Below, one piece after another: positions 10,771 through 22,900 of a DNA stretch of 64,000 nucleotides. The DNA is taken from positions 38,533,250 to 38,597,249 of the forward strand of contig OY783192.1 in assembly GCA_963678675.1 (NCBI GenBank). Direction: 5' to 3'. This DNA comes from Xiphydria camelus (Eukaryota; Arthropoda; Insecta; Hymenoptera; Xiphydriidae). Numbering within the stretch: the stretch's first letter is position 1; each line of letters opens with the position of its first letter. The notes beneath the pieces were generated by a model. The model was not told where the DNA came from, did not search any database, and saw only the letters and a list, made by a program, of their open reading frames with translations. Made by a program: the position numbers and the translations under genes.

Positions 10771-11368
10771 TATATATATCACTCTGGTGTCATTCAGTCT
10801 TGTGCCATTGTTATTTAATACCAAAAGTGGTCTACATGTATAGATCCGCACCGCAGAATTTTTCTCAGTGTACCAATTATCTAACGTTTTGCGACGAACG
10901 TTCCATCGGCCCCGCGGAAGAAAGACGTCTCCAACTTTTTTTTGTATCGCCCTCAAGAAGGGGTCGCGCGATGCAGGATCCGGGATTTAGTGGCGGGAAG
11001 ACGCGAGGGAGGGGTGGTTTCCTTGGTTAACAACCCCGCGGTGCCGAGGAGGGCTCCGCCCATCGCGGGGAGAAACGGCGGAAAAAAGGCGAGTTCGAGG
11101 GATTCCAGTAATGGCGAAACGACGTAGCGACGAGGTCGAGATGAATTTGAAAAAGTCGTTCGATCGATCGCCACGCTTGTATCGTCCGGTGCGCGTTTCG
11201 CGTCCGTGGAACGATCGCGTCCGACGGATTTTGCGGGACGCGCGATGATCGGAGAGGAGGGTAATTAAAAGGTAATCAAAGCCGAACGACTCCCGAGCGA
11301 TTTTACGGGGCGTTGAAAAAGTATAGCGACGGAACTGTGTGGGATAAAAATGGAGCAGACGCCCCAAA

Positions 11369-11563
11369 CCGAGAAAAATTATCGGATTTAAATGACAAAA
11401 CGCATCCAGCCAAACGCGTTTAGTTACTCTAACCGAGATACTGGTCGGTTGAACCAAATATTTAGTCGTTATAACAAACAATTCCAACCAAACGTTTAGT
11501 TATTCTAATCAAAAAGTGGTCCGTGATCAGTGGTCAGGTCAAGTCAAGTTATTCTTCTCAGTG
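11369..11563. repeat. Palindromic element, family C (shortened)
   Basis: CCGAGAAAAATTAT at the left and ATTCTTCTCAGTG at the right. The interior shares 'AAATGACAAAACGCATCCAG' and 'AACCAAACGTTTAGTTA' with the other family C copies. It is shorter than the typical 250-300 bp. Confidence 0.65.
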
Positions 11564-12626
11564 CAGTTCCGTTTAACTTCGAACGCGATTATCTTGAAAC
11601 GCAGTGGAGATATGTGAAATATGCAGAGCAGCTTCTTCATGGTAAAAACATAGGAGAACATTTTTTATTTAAACTTTTTCTCGATATCTGCAATTGATTT
11701 CGAGATAATCAATTTTCAATTCGCTTTTCCACCGGGGCGTCTATCCCACTTTTACCCTGTGCTACGATATTCCCACCCCTTGTTGAACTCTCGCTCGCCG
11801 ATAAAAATCTTTCGAAAGAAGTTTATTTCCAACCCCGCGAATGGAGGCGAAGCCAAGGATCGGCCGCCTTGATGATCGCGGCGAACGGTAATTAAAGTCG
11901 TTTCGGCTCTAAATTAATCAAAATCCACCGCGCCTTTGAGACTCGCGCCGCGCGATTCGCGTTTTTCTCTGTACCACTGCGCAACCGGTCCTCGCTGTAC
12001 ACCGAATTACGCGTTGCGATCTCGCTAGTATGCGGACGAGTAGCCTGTAGCGTGTGTGCGAGAGAGAGGAGCTTTGAAAAATTAGGGGGCGACTCGAAAT
12101 GGCGGGGAAAGTCTATTTTGGACACGAAAGTCTCCGCTTAATCTTGAGCCGCGTGTCAGAGTTCGGACGCTGATCGATCGACGGATTCGAATTTTTGTCT
12201 GACAGACAAATGTTTGTTTGACAGATTTTCAATCTGTCGAAGATTCGAGAAATGTTTGCCTGCTGCGTATCTCTGCTGAGTAAGATTCAACCGCTTTCAA
12301 AAAAAAAAAAGAGTTCCTTATGATCGACTATACTCGTATGCGTAACATCTGGCGCACAAAAGAGGTGGCGACGACGCGTAAGGTTTTCTGGTTAATTACG
12401 GGAGAACGAGATCGTGAGAAGATTCTAATACGGGGTTCAACGCGCGTTAGAACGTTTGCTCCGTATCTGTGTCGAATCGTTAGATGGGACCTTGGTGATT
12501 ACACGCGTACCTAATTTGTAAAATAAATCACAGTTTTCATGAGCCGTGAAAATAAATCATGTCTTCGTGGTTCTCGACTGATTATATTTTTTGAAAGCTT
12601 TCATTGATTCTACGTATTAGATTCTA

Positions 12627-12869
12627 CACTGTAAGAAAAATTTGTATTCTTGATATACTTTTATAAAAAACGTTTTTTTGCAATACGTGATTATGAAAAT
12701 CAATATACGTACTCCGTAATTATGTGTGATTATTAATATATTTCCTTATAAGATTTCCTTTACAAATTTCACACGACAGAATAGTACCTATATTAATTTT
12801 CATAATCTCGTATTGGATAAAAGCTTCATATGCATTTTTATTAAATTTAGTACAAATTTTTTTACAGTG
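12627..12869. repeat. Palindromic element, family J
   Basis: Tips CACTGTAAGAAAAATTTG and the complement TTTTTTTACAGTG. The arms are near-perfect inverted copies with the 'CAATACGTGATTATGAAAAT' core. No coding capacity. Confidence 0.75.
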
Positions 12870-13500
12870 CATATGAGATATTATCGCATATGTCTGCCCA
12901 AATCAAATTTTCGATCAACGAAAGAGCGTAAAAAACCGCATATTTCTAGTTACAATTTACCACGAGATGCAGCAATTTATTTCAAGGTCCAGGAAAACTA
13001 CGACTTTGCGTGTCGGTCGAAGATCAGAGTCGGCTCTAATTCCTTTCGAGTGAGAGGGCGGAAAAAAAGACCCGAAAAAGAAAAGCAACCAATATCGGTT
13101 CATTCAACAAAGCGCACGTGTTATTGTCAACACGTGCGTAACGCGCCTAAAATGTTGGGGTAACATTGCTCGGTATGGTAAACTCAAAATAGTTGTGCGT
13201 ACAACGCGTCAAGTGACGCTATTACGTCACTCGGGAACGATCGAATGTTTCAACGTTATAATCTCGTTGTTATCGTGTCGCGTTATCGGGAACGCTATAC
13301 CTTTGTGCTCGTCAGGGGTTTTATTATTCCATATAGAGACAGTTTATTGTAAAGATGGAAGAAAATATATTCGCGGCGCGGGAACTGGTTTGACCGCAAC
13401 AATTATGGACGGTCACTTGGGAAGGTTTGATTTATGCGGTCTGTCGTACAGCTATTTGACCAATGATCTATGCGCCGCATAGTCTTCCACATTAGAGCTG

Positions 13501-13724
13501 CACTACTGATAAATACTTACGGGGTCGTAAGTAATCGTTATCTATTTACAACAATTATAAATTTTTTCATGTCAATTTGATATTTTTTCTCTGCAATCGC
13601 ATACTATTCCATAAGGAAGAGATATCCGATTGATCTATTAAAAGATTTCATTGATATAAATTGATAATTACTTGCGACCCCGAAAGTAATTTCAGGCAGA
13701 TCCGATTGATTCTTTTTCTCCGTG
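13501..13724. repeat. Palindromic element, family E
   Basis: Shares 'ATACTTACGGGGTCGTAAGT', the central 'GCAATCGCATACTATTCC' and the terminal 'TTCTTTTTCTCCGTG' with the copy at 9693-9949. The left tip is degenerate. Confidence 0.7.
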
Positions 13725-14856
13725 CACGTTTTACACATTCGACTCCAACGCGAATGAATTTCTACGCCGATCGATAAAGAACGATCGAAAGAAATGTCCG
13801 ACGATATCCGCGGGAAAATAACGACAATATATTAATTACCAACTCGTTCGCGAACGACCGATCGCACGCTCATTACCGATCGGATTCCTCGACGTGTCGA
13901 GCCCGCGCGATCTGTCACGCATGATCCGTCCGAGACGGAGGATCCCAGCCGCCTCGTTCGCCCTCGCGAATCGAAAAACCGCGCCGCTCTTCCTCTCCGT
14001 TCGCTACGCGGCTTCACCTTGGCTAAATCGTTCGACTAATTTGATTATCGCGATCGAATCGGCTGTGCCTCCTCGGTCGTCCCGGTTTGACGCGTCTTCA
14101 AGGAACTCTCGCGACCGGTCTTTGTTCGCGCGGTTGAGAATGAAACGCGGGAATGTTCTCCCGTTGTAGAGTCGCTCGATGAATGAGCTCGACGCAAATT
14201 CTTACGCCTTGTTTGTTTCCGTCGCACGAGAGAGGTTACGCGTTTTGGACCTCGCAGTGAGCGAGTTTAGCGGTTGCGCACAGAGTGTCAAGGACTAGCT
14301 GCGCCTGGCGGAAGGCAACCGCGAGACTCGGTTACACAGAGATTTGTAAAGTGCATTGCCTTGCATGGAAAGACTGTGATATCAGTAAATTTGACTGTAT
14401 TTACGATAAAAAAAGGTACGCATGAGGGTTTTCGAACGTTTTAACAGTGTGGCGCAGTTCACTGCAAATATTCTGCGGTGTGAATTGATATAAATCGCTT
14501 TTTTCGTGTTAAATAACAATGGTTTATATTACGATTTATCAGTGATTCCAGGGAAAAATAGTTCTTATGTGTATCTCTTTTATTGTAAATACAGTACAAT
14601 TCATTGGTATCAGTTTTTCCGTGTACATATCAGATGTTACAGTTTTAGCTGAAATTCTTCAATTACGTTATATCGAAGAAAATATTTGGTGAAAGCAGTA
14701 ATACGATTAACGTAAGCAATGCCGCAAATATTTTTCTCGACGTGATCGAAACCAACTGAGCTCGTTTCTAAAATTCTTGGTCGAGGAACGTATCCACCCC
14801 CGCGACTTCCACGTTACACATACGTAGAACATAGAAAATAGTTGAAAAAACTACTA

Positions 14857-15147
14857 CACCGAAAGAAATAATTGCTAGTCTGAAAAAAATATTTCTTCAA
14901 CCAAGAACACACGATCTTAAAAATTGGTAAGAATCCGTATTCTTAAAAAGAATCATATATGGTCTTGATTTAAGAACTCCTTCGTTGCGACAAGAAATTC
15001 TTCCTGCGCGAAAAGAACAATTACCTACTCGAGCTTATCAATTATTTTCTTGCACAAAGAATATCGGGGTTCGATTCTGGAACTATACCGTGTTTTTGAC
15101 CGAAGAAAATACTCTTGTTCTGGTACCAGCAATTATTTCTCCCAGTG
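14857..15147. repeat. Palindromic element, family I (complete)
   Basis: CACCGAAAGAAATAATTGCT at the left and GCAATTATTTCTCCCAGTG at the right. The arms include AAGAAATTCTTCCTGCGCG and a pairing segment around GATTTAAGAAC. It serves as a reference for the interrupted copies at 7743-8604 and 29774-30302. Confidence 0.75.
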
Positions 15148-15152
15148 TCCAA

Positions 15153-15832
15153 TTGGAAAAGTTCTTTATTATTTGTATATAGTCCTTATATATGGGTTTG
15201 ATTCTATGTATATGGATCATACATGGTCTATATATGAAGGGCTTGTTGGAAAAACGTGACAAGCTACACTCTGTTAAAAAATAAACAGTTTGCTTTGCAG
15301 TGAAAAAAGTATTTAGCTAATCCAGCTATATTTCTGGCTGCCTCAGACACAACTAGAAAAATATTGCTAGCGTAGCAAGAATTCTTGCTATTGCGAAGAA
15401 AATTATCACTGCAATTACTATAATTTTTTCTAGTTGTGGCCAAATTTTTTTGAGTGTGTAGTAGTCCCCTGCATTTTTGTTTCATACTTTAACATTGTAG
15501 ACGTTAATATATGAGCTAGAGTACATCTGTTAAAAACACTGAGGGGTTATATTAATCAAATATGCATCTTACAGATTTCTTTGAAACTTCAAAGCTCGTC
15601 TTCTCAATAAAATGATTTTGTGGCTTGTCACGTTTTTCCAATAAGCCCTTCATATGTATAAACCATACATGGGCTGTATATGGATTATTTAAATCCTTAA
15701 AATTTGTGTATTATATATAATCCATATATAGTCCATATATGGTTTATACAGAAATCATATATGGCCCATATATGACCAAATTCATATACGCACTATATAT
15801 GTGATCCATGTAGAACTTTTTTGCCTGGGTGT
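15153..15832. repeat. Palindromic element, family D, with a long insert
   Basis: Outer arms rich in ATATATGG/CCATATAT pair between 15160-15262 and 15618-15832, including GGGCTTGTTGGAAAAACGTG and its inverted partner. The right tip reads TTTTTTGCCTGGGTG. A second, smaller palindrome with CACAACTAGAAAAATATTGC arms lies near 15345-15440, so this is a nested structure ending about 100 bp before the Lim1 acceptor. Confidence 0.6.
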
Positions 15833-15946
15833 AGGACCGATTGAATGCAAATCGAGCGATTACGATATCACGCGCCCACGTAGAATCGCGCGCGCGTATT
15901 AATCCTTTTAATTCCGCTGTCTGCATCAGGGAGGTGCGGTCTGGCG

Positions 15947-16119
15947 ATGCTCCTGTCGTGCGCGGGATGCAACAAGCCAATTTTGGACAAGTTCCTGCTC
16001 AACGTGTTGGACCGAGCCTGGCACGCGGACTGCGTCCGTTGCTTCGACTGCAGCATCGCCCTCCAGGAGAAGTGCTTCTCGAGGGAATCGAAACTCTTCT
16101 GCAGAAACGACTTCTTCAG
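15947..16119 (+). CDS. Lim1: Lim1 coding exon 1 (LIM domain 1)
   Basis: 173 nt coding, ending NDFF plus AG of an Arg codon at the donor CTTCAG|GTGAAT. It carries the whole first LIM zinc-finger pair. The exon itself probably opens at 15930 after a pyrimidine-rich tract and CTGCATCAG, leaving 17 nt before the ATG. Confidence 0.93.
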
Positions 16120-17340
16120 GTGAATATCCCTTTTTTCTTCTTTGATGTCTGTCTCTCATCAAGCCGACCGCACGATTACAAATTCATCCGACGTGTTTAA
16201 TCCGAATCGCACTCGACTCGTATATCCCGTATAGAAATTTGGTTAAGGATTCAGTAGGATTTCCATAAGGAATCTTATGGAGATGATCTGGGAATGTTAT
16301 TCTTATATCATGGGATTCCTGCCAGAAAAATTAGGGCCACGTTTGGACCCGATAAGGATTCTGTCCTGGTTGGATTCGTCAGGGAAACTGCGATGTTTTT
16401 TTCCAAGATTTTAGATCCCTTTTCATTTCCGGATAAAGAAAGCTTCGCCGGTGAAGCTTAGTTTTACCGATACAGGAGACCTTCAAATTATCAAACACGT
16501 GGTCTCAGTTTTATTAATAAATGTTCCTTTCATTGAAACATAACTTCACGAAATTCCCTTGCACTCCTCGAAATGGACAAATCATTAATCAATACCGGAT
16601 TATAATGGTTTACCGTGGAAAACGAAGACCACGTGTAACGATCAGATGGCCTCCTCAACCAGAAACACCATAGTTCGTCAGTGAAATCATTTTTCATTAG
16701 AAATAAGGAGGGATTTGAATTCTCACCAACATCCCCTGATGTTCGTTATCCAGATAGACTCTGCGTATAAGAGTTTACGTTAAACATGGCGGCTCCACCA
16801 ACCAGGACAGGATCCTTAAGGATCTCATCAGGAGTCCCCTGCTGCGAAGGTTGCACCGCATTAATTCACGAAATATCCGCGAAATCCAATCGTGATATCC
16901 CTGACAGGGAAAGGTTGCGCTGCCCCTGACATATTTCTACACTGATAATGAGAAAAAAAATGGCACATTCAATTAAATCGGCATTTACGGGTGGGGGAAA
17001 TCAGAATCATTTACTTCAACTGATAAATTTTGTTACAACGATTAACGGCTATTTGAAGGAAACAAGCTGTAGTCCATTCGAGTCAATTATTGGTCCGAGT
17101 AATCTGCATTCCCCCACCCGTAAAAAATCGCCGATTTATTTAAATCTACTGCATTTTTCTCTCATCACACACGGAATACGCGATTCGTGATTTTGCTACC
17201 GCATGTCACGACTATTTCAATCAAGCGGAATAAATGACGATTCGTCGGAATGGGGATCGATGAATGTCCGTGTATACGATTGAAAAGAAAAGCCACGCTT
17301 TGATCTTCCTTCCGAAAGGACGACGTAATTAACGCGCTGC

Positions 17341-17407
<67 letters not shown>

Positions 17408-19911
17408 CGCGTCGTGCAGGCACACACTTTCACGCGACCACCGTGCGAAGGAAAGGAACGCGAAAAGGCGCGGCAGATCTCGGTCGACGGATGAGAAAAA
17501 TCGCTATCGATCGAACCGCTTCGTCGCGGTGAAAGAGCGATAATTAACGCGCACGGCAAAGGGCTTCGGGTGCGGGCAAAATAGTGGGTATAAGGAGCGC
17601 GTGAAGAATGTTCCACCTTTACGATTTAAACGGACGACGACGACCGAAGGACATGGTTCGAGCGTCGGATCGACGCGCCGTCGTCGGGGAATCGGACGCA
17701 ACGCGGGGCGGATGTCCAGGTTCCAGGGGAATTCTCGGAAGGAGGAAATCATCCGGATAACGCGGCCATTGAGACGCGCGAGGATGATCCCGACGGGGTC
17801 GATTCTAATCGAGTCATGGGCTGGTTGAAACTGCGCCGCGTGGGAGGGACTTTAGTCGCTCGTGAACCGGAAAATCGGCGGAACGATCGGATCGATATTC
17901 ATGAAATTATATACCGGGTCTCTTTCGATACTCGAAAGGCGGTAGAAGATCGCGTGGAATATCATCGACGTCTTCGAGAGTCAACCCCTGGCTTAAGGAT
18001 CCAGTCTGGGTCGGATTTACCGGGGAAGCCGTCGTATTTTTTTCCCAGATCTCAGATCAATATTCTCATTTTCAGATAAAGGAGACTCATGCTTTTTCCG
18101 ATAAATGGGCCCTTTAAATCGTTACACCTCATCTTAGTTTTGCTAATAAATGTTTCTATAATTGAAACGTAACTTCACGGAAAGTCCTTAGCACTCCCCA
18201 GAATGAACGACTCATTAATTACTGGATTACAATAGTTTACCGTGAAAAATGAAGACCGCGCGTAATAATCAGATGGTCTCCTCAACCTGAAACACCATAG
18301 TTCGTCAGTGAAATCATCTTTATTTGGAAATGAGAATGAATCTAAATTTTCACCAACACCACCTGATGTTCGTTATCCGGATAGACTCTGCACGTAAGAG
18401 GCTAAATTTATTCACCAGGAAAGAAGCTCGAATCATTACTATCGCATTATTTATATAACTTTTGGCCTACATCGGATATATAATCTTCATAAAAGTATCA
18501 TAAAAACACGAGCCAAAAGCTCATAATGAGATAACAGTGATTCAAATTTCTTCCCTGGTGAATAATTGTAGCCTCGTATGACATGAAAAAAACATTGCTG
18601 CTTTCTCGACTAGGACAGAGAATCCCTAAAGGGATTCTTTGAAGGGTTAGAATGACCGGTAGGAAAATTCACCGCGCAATAACGGAGTCAACGTCATCGG
18701 CGGTGTTTGTGCGGGTACAGGGAAAAATCGGCAGGGCGGAGCCGATCATCTCCGGTGACTCCTGGAAGGAATGAATGATGCCCTTGTGAAGAAAGGTTCC
18801 GACGAGAGCGAAGGGGGCTCCTTTGATACTTACACTAACGAGTGCGTAACGGACGCGCTATGCACTTTACGAGCTGTTTTGCATTCCGATGAAAAATTCA
18901 TCGAGCTCTCTCGGGCTCGGAGCGTCGATCGTTCGGATGCTCACCCGAAACCGTATAGGTACTCTCGCGCGCGTGATTCCGAACGCTATAAAGTATTCAA
19001 AGTGATGTAATTACGATGGGTATACCGTTTGCGGCCCGTCGATTTTTTTTCTCGCGTTGTACGGATTATTATAGGGTTAGGTCAGGTTGGGTTCGATCAT
19101 TAGGCGAATCCAGGTCCCTCGACTTGACGCACATGCCTCCCTCGATCGCGCGTCGTGATTTATCTGTGGAGGATTTGTACAGCGCCGATCGCTGGTTATC
19201 TTCATTATCGCTTACTATTCGGACATGGAAAATTGACGTACCAAAATTATTATATATTATGTATGCCGAATAATTCTGAAATATGTTGATTATGCTATTA
19301 CCAGGTTATTATTTATCGCGTAAGTGTTTATTTGAATTATACGAGTATGAAAACAATATGAATACACAATTGGCTGTAATTGCATAGGCATATTATAATT
19401 TTGAAATATACATGGATACGTTTTCTTTATATTTCGATAGCTTGTTACTGCTCAGGATTAGGTCAGGTTAACGTGACGTAATACTTTCAATCAAAGTTAC
19501 TACAAATTTAACGTACAATAACTGAAGAGAAGAATCTCCAAGACTCTCCGGATTTATCAAAAAATTCCCTGACATTTCCTCGATCGATCGAATTCCCTGA
19601 AATTCCTCGGGTTTCCAGTTGAGTGGCCACCCACATACCATATCAACCAAACCTTTGGTTAACATTACCGTTCATCTTTCTCAGTGCGTAATTCCAGTGT
19701 TATTTCGCGAGATCGGACATCCCCCGAAATGATGTTTCCTCGCGATAAATATGCCGCGAGAAATATCTCTCGTAAGACACCACATTCCGTTTCGTAGTTT
19801 ATATCTCCCGTACACTCTTCCCACAGTCGAGCGAACCGAGAGAACATCACCGGCGGCGCGCTCGGCCCGTCTTCGAGGCGTCGACGCGAGGCGTAGGTGA
19901 TGCCGGCACCG

Positions 19912-19946
<35 letters not shown>

Positions 19947-22900
19947 TCGGGGCCAGCTCCCATGAACGATAGCCCTTATTTCATCGCCGCGGCCCCGGCC
20001 TCCCAACCGTCGAAACTCGAACGCGGAGAAATATTATAAATGTTCCGTGACGCTCGCTCGAGTTTGTTGGGCGTGACGGCCGTCGGGCCGTGCCACGAGA
20101 CGGCACAGGTTCGTTTCCAGGAAGGTTCGGCCATCGGGAGATTCATAAAGAGGTTTTTGCCAACCACCGCGCCACGGCCTATTACGTCACACCGCCGGCG
20201 ATAGCGCGACACGGAGCTGCGGCTGCGGCGGTGATCGTTTCGCTTCCTATCTCCTCGTCTCTTTTTTTTTTCACGTCGATCGGAAAGGTCCTGGTATCGC
20301 GTGACGAAGTTCCCCGAATATCGCGACGCCTTCGTTTCGACTCGCACGTGTCTATTATGCCACCCCCGAAGAGAGTACAACGACCCATGTGGAAAAATTT
20401 TAAATATTTTCTATATAATTCATAATTCATATGTGGTTTTCGTCATATAGAATGGATTATATTTGATTTCTATTATTAACCATATAAGGACTATGTAAGG
20501 ACATTCAAAAATCTGTATATGATCCTTATATGGTTAATGTAGAAGTTATTTTGACCAAGACCATCTATAGATTATATATACAAAATATACCTATAGAACT
20601 TTTCTGCTTGAGGAGGGAATACACAGAAAAGGAATTATTTGGATCTACTAAAAATTACTTGCGGGGTTGCAATTATTTATTCAGATCAATTAGCCCTTTT
20701 TTTTCATATTACTATAATTAGATATTTCTTACTTGCAATCATATACTATTTCATATGATTGTAAGGAAGAGATATCTGATTGATGTATTGAACAATTTCA
20801 TCGATATAAATAGATAGTTACTTGCGGCCTCGCAAGTAATTTTCAGTAAATTTAACTAATTCTTTTTCTCTGTGAAATAATTGCTAGTGTCGACAAAGTA
20901 CTTCTTGAACCAAGAAAATATGATCTTACAAATTTTCAAGAGTACGGATTCTTGGCTGAAGGATAAAATATTCTTGATATCGAAGAATAACGTCGATGGG
21001 ACAAGAAATTCTTCCTGCGCGAAAAGAATAATTATTCGAATCTATAAAATATTTCCTTGCACAAAAAAGCCATGGCTTGAATCTGGAAGTATATGCGATG
21101 TTTCTGATGGAAGAAAACATTTTTTTGGTACCAGTAGGTAATAATTATTTCTCTCAGTGTAGACCCGTGCTATCCATCGCTCGCTTCGTTTTCAGAAAGA
21201 AGGCGGCTCGCGTCCTCCTTCCCCGTCACGTATAATACCCACTCTCTCTCTCTCTCTCGTCGCTTCCGCCTTGGAGAAGGCTGTATTTATCCCGGGCGAA
21301 AATGCTTCCCGGTAGCCGGAGTCGGTCATGGGGACCGTCGCTTCGAACGTTTCCTCGCCTTCTTCCTGGATTTCTTCATCGTCGATCGGACCTCCTCGCG
21401 AGGAATCCTCTTCCCATTCGCGCGTACAGCTGCGCGCGTAACATACCCTATGCCGGCAAGTACTCTGCGCGCGAGCGAACGACGACGACGGCGAGAGGCC
21501 CGACAGAGAGCGACGGACGGGCCTTCCGCGGGACACACCGTACAGTGGAACCGCGCGGCGCGGCGCGGCGCGGGTCCGTGGCGAATCGCGTCGGGCCGCC
21601 CCCCTCTCCGCCCGGCCGTCATTGCCCCTTTTTATCGGGGGGGCCCCTCATGCGCCGCTGTCCTATATTTCTTGTTCCCCGGGTGGGGAATTCTTATGGC
21701 CTTTTTACGCTCGGCTCTTTAGCCCTTTTTTCACAGTCCTTTTCTTCCCGGCCCGCCTCGAGCCGCGGACCATGTAACCCTTTCTATTAATGTTTACGAC
21801 CGCTTCTCTTCCCCCTCGCGAACGCCCCTCTCGATCTCGCGTTTCCGCGCGCGCGAGAAGTTTCAGCGGCCGGCGCGCGCGCGCGTGGAGCCACCGGGAG
21901 AGTCGACCTGGAAGTCCGCGTGCGCGCGGGGCTGACTAATTGCTGTAATTAATCAAATAATTCCTACAATTAGCCGGAGAGTCGGCCAAGTAAGGGGGAT
22001 GGGGGGATAGAGAGACGCCAAGTCCGAGAGGTGGCTCGTGGAGAGGGGTTGGGAGATGTGGGTGGGTCCTGTTCGGGGAAGATCCGTGGATACTTCTTGC
22101 CTGGTCCCGGCTTCCGGTATTAGGTAGGTTCGAGGGGTCGATGTCGTCGCGGCCTTGCGGAGGTTTCTTCTTTTTTCACGTAGCTGCATTTTATCGCTGA
22201 TGCGAGTCTCGTATCGTCGTGTTATTTGATTTCATCTGATTTTGCAGATATTCGTTCGTTGTGAGGTGGGTCCGAGTTGGCTGCAGGCTGCAAGTTTCGC
22301 TGGGTCGTTAATCGTAGTCCGTATTTATTCGTGACATCGATATTGGTGAATTCTGTGGCGTGGGATCGAGTAATGTTTTTCCGATAACCTCCACCCACGT
22401 ACTTTTTATTCCACCTCGTTCTTTTTCGTTGAGTCTTTTTCACTGTTGTTTTCTCATTAATTTAATTAATTGGTGATTCCTTGGCGTTTTTTTCGGTTTA
22501 ATTGCGAAAGAAGCGTTTCTTTTTTAAATTTGGATCGATCGTACAAGTCTACCGGGTTCTCGCGTATAAAACAGTTTTTATTTCGGTATAATGCTGGCTT
22601 TGCAAAACCGCGTTTAAACGGGACCGTGAAACAAAGGTAAAACGACCTTTCTCGCGCGGTTGGAGTGGTCCCGAGAAAAAAAAAAATTCGCCGTTGGACG
22701 CACCGTACAATTGCGTTATTTGCAACCGCGTCGCTGGGTTACTCAGGGATAGGGTCAGTGCGGTGCGGCGAACGCCGCCGTCGTCGCATTTGCGGTTGGC
22801 AGTGCAGCTTTTGCGGTCGTAGGCACCGCAAAATTTCGACATCTCTATTGAGGTTGCGTTCGACGCACTATTTTTGACGTAGACCACGTCTTTGCGATGG

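Larger units (their letters stand above)
7331..15929 (+). other. Probable long first intron or 5' flank of Lim1, repeat-filled
   Basis: If the 5' exon at 7030-7330 is right, this is an 8.6-kb intron running from GTAAGAC to CTGCATCAG. It holds palindromic elements of families I, C, E, J and D plus ordinary AT-rich DNA. No frame resembles a known protein. Confidence 0.4.

Noticed and set aside
17217..17616. Minus-strand frames with long Ser-Leu repeats
   Set aside because: They are direct translations of the (GA)n microsatellite.
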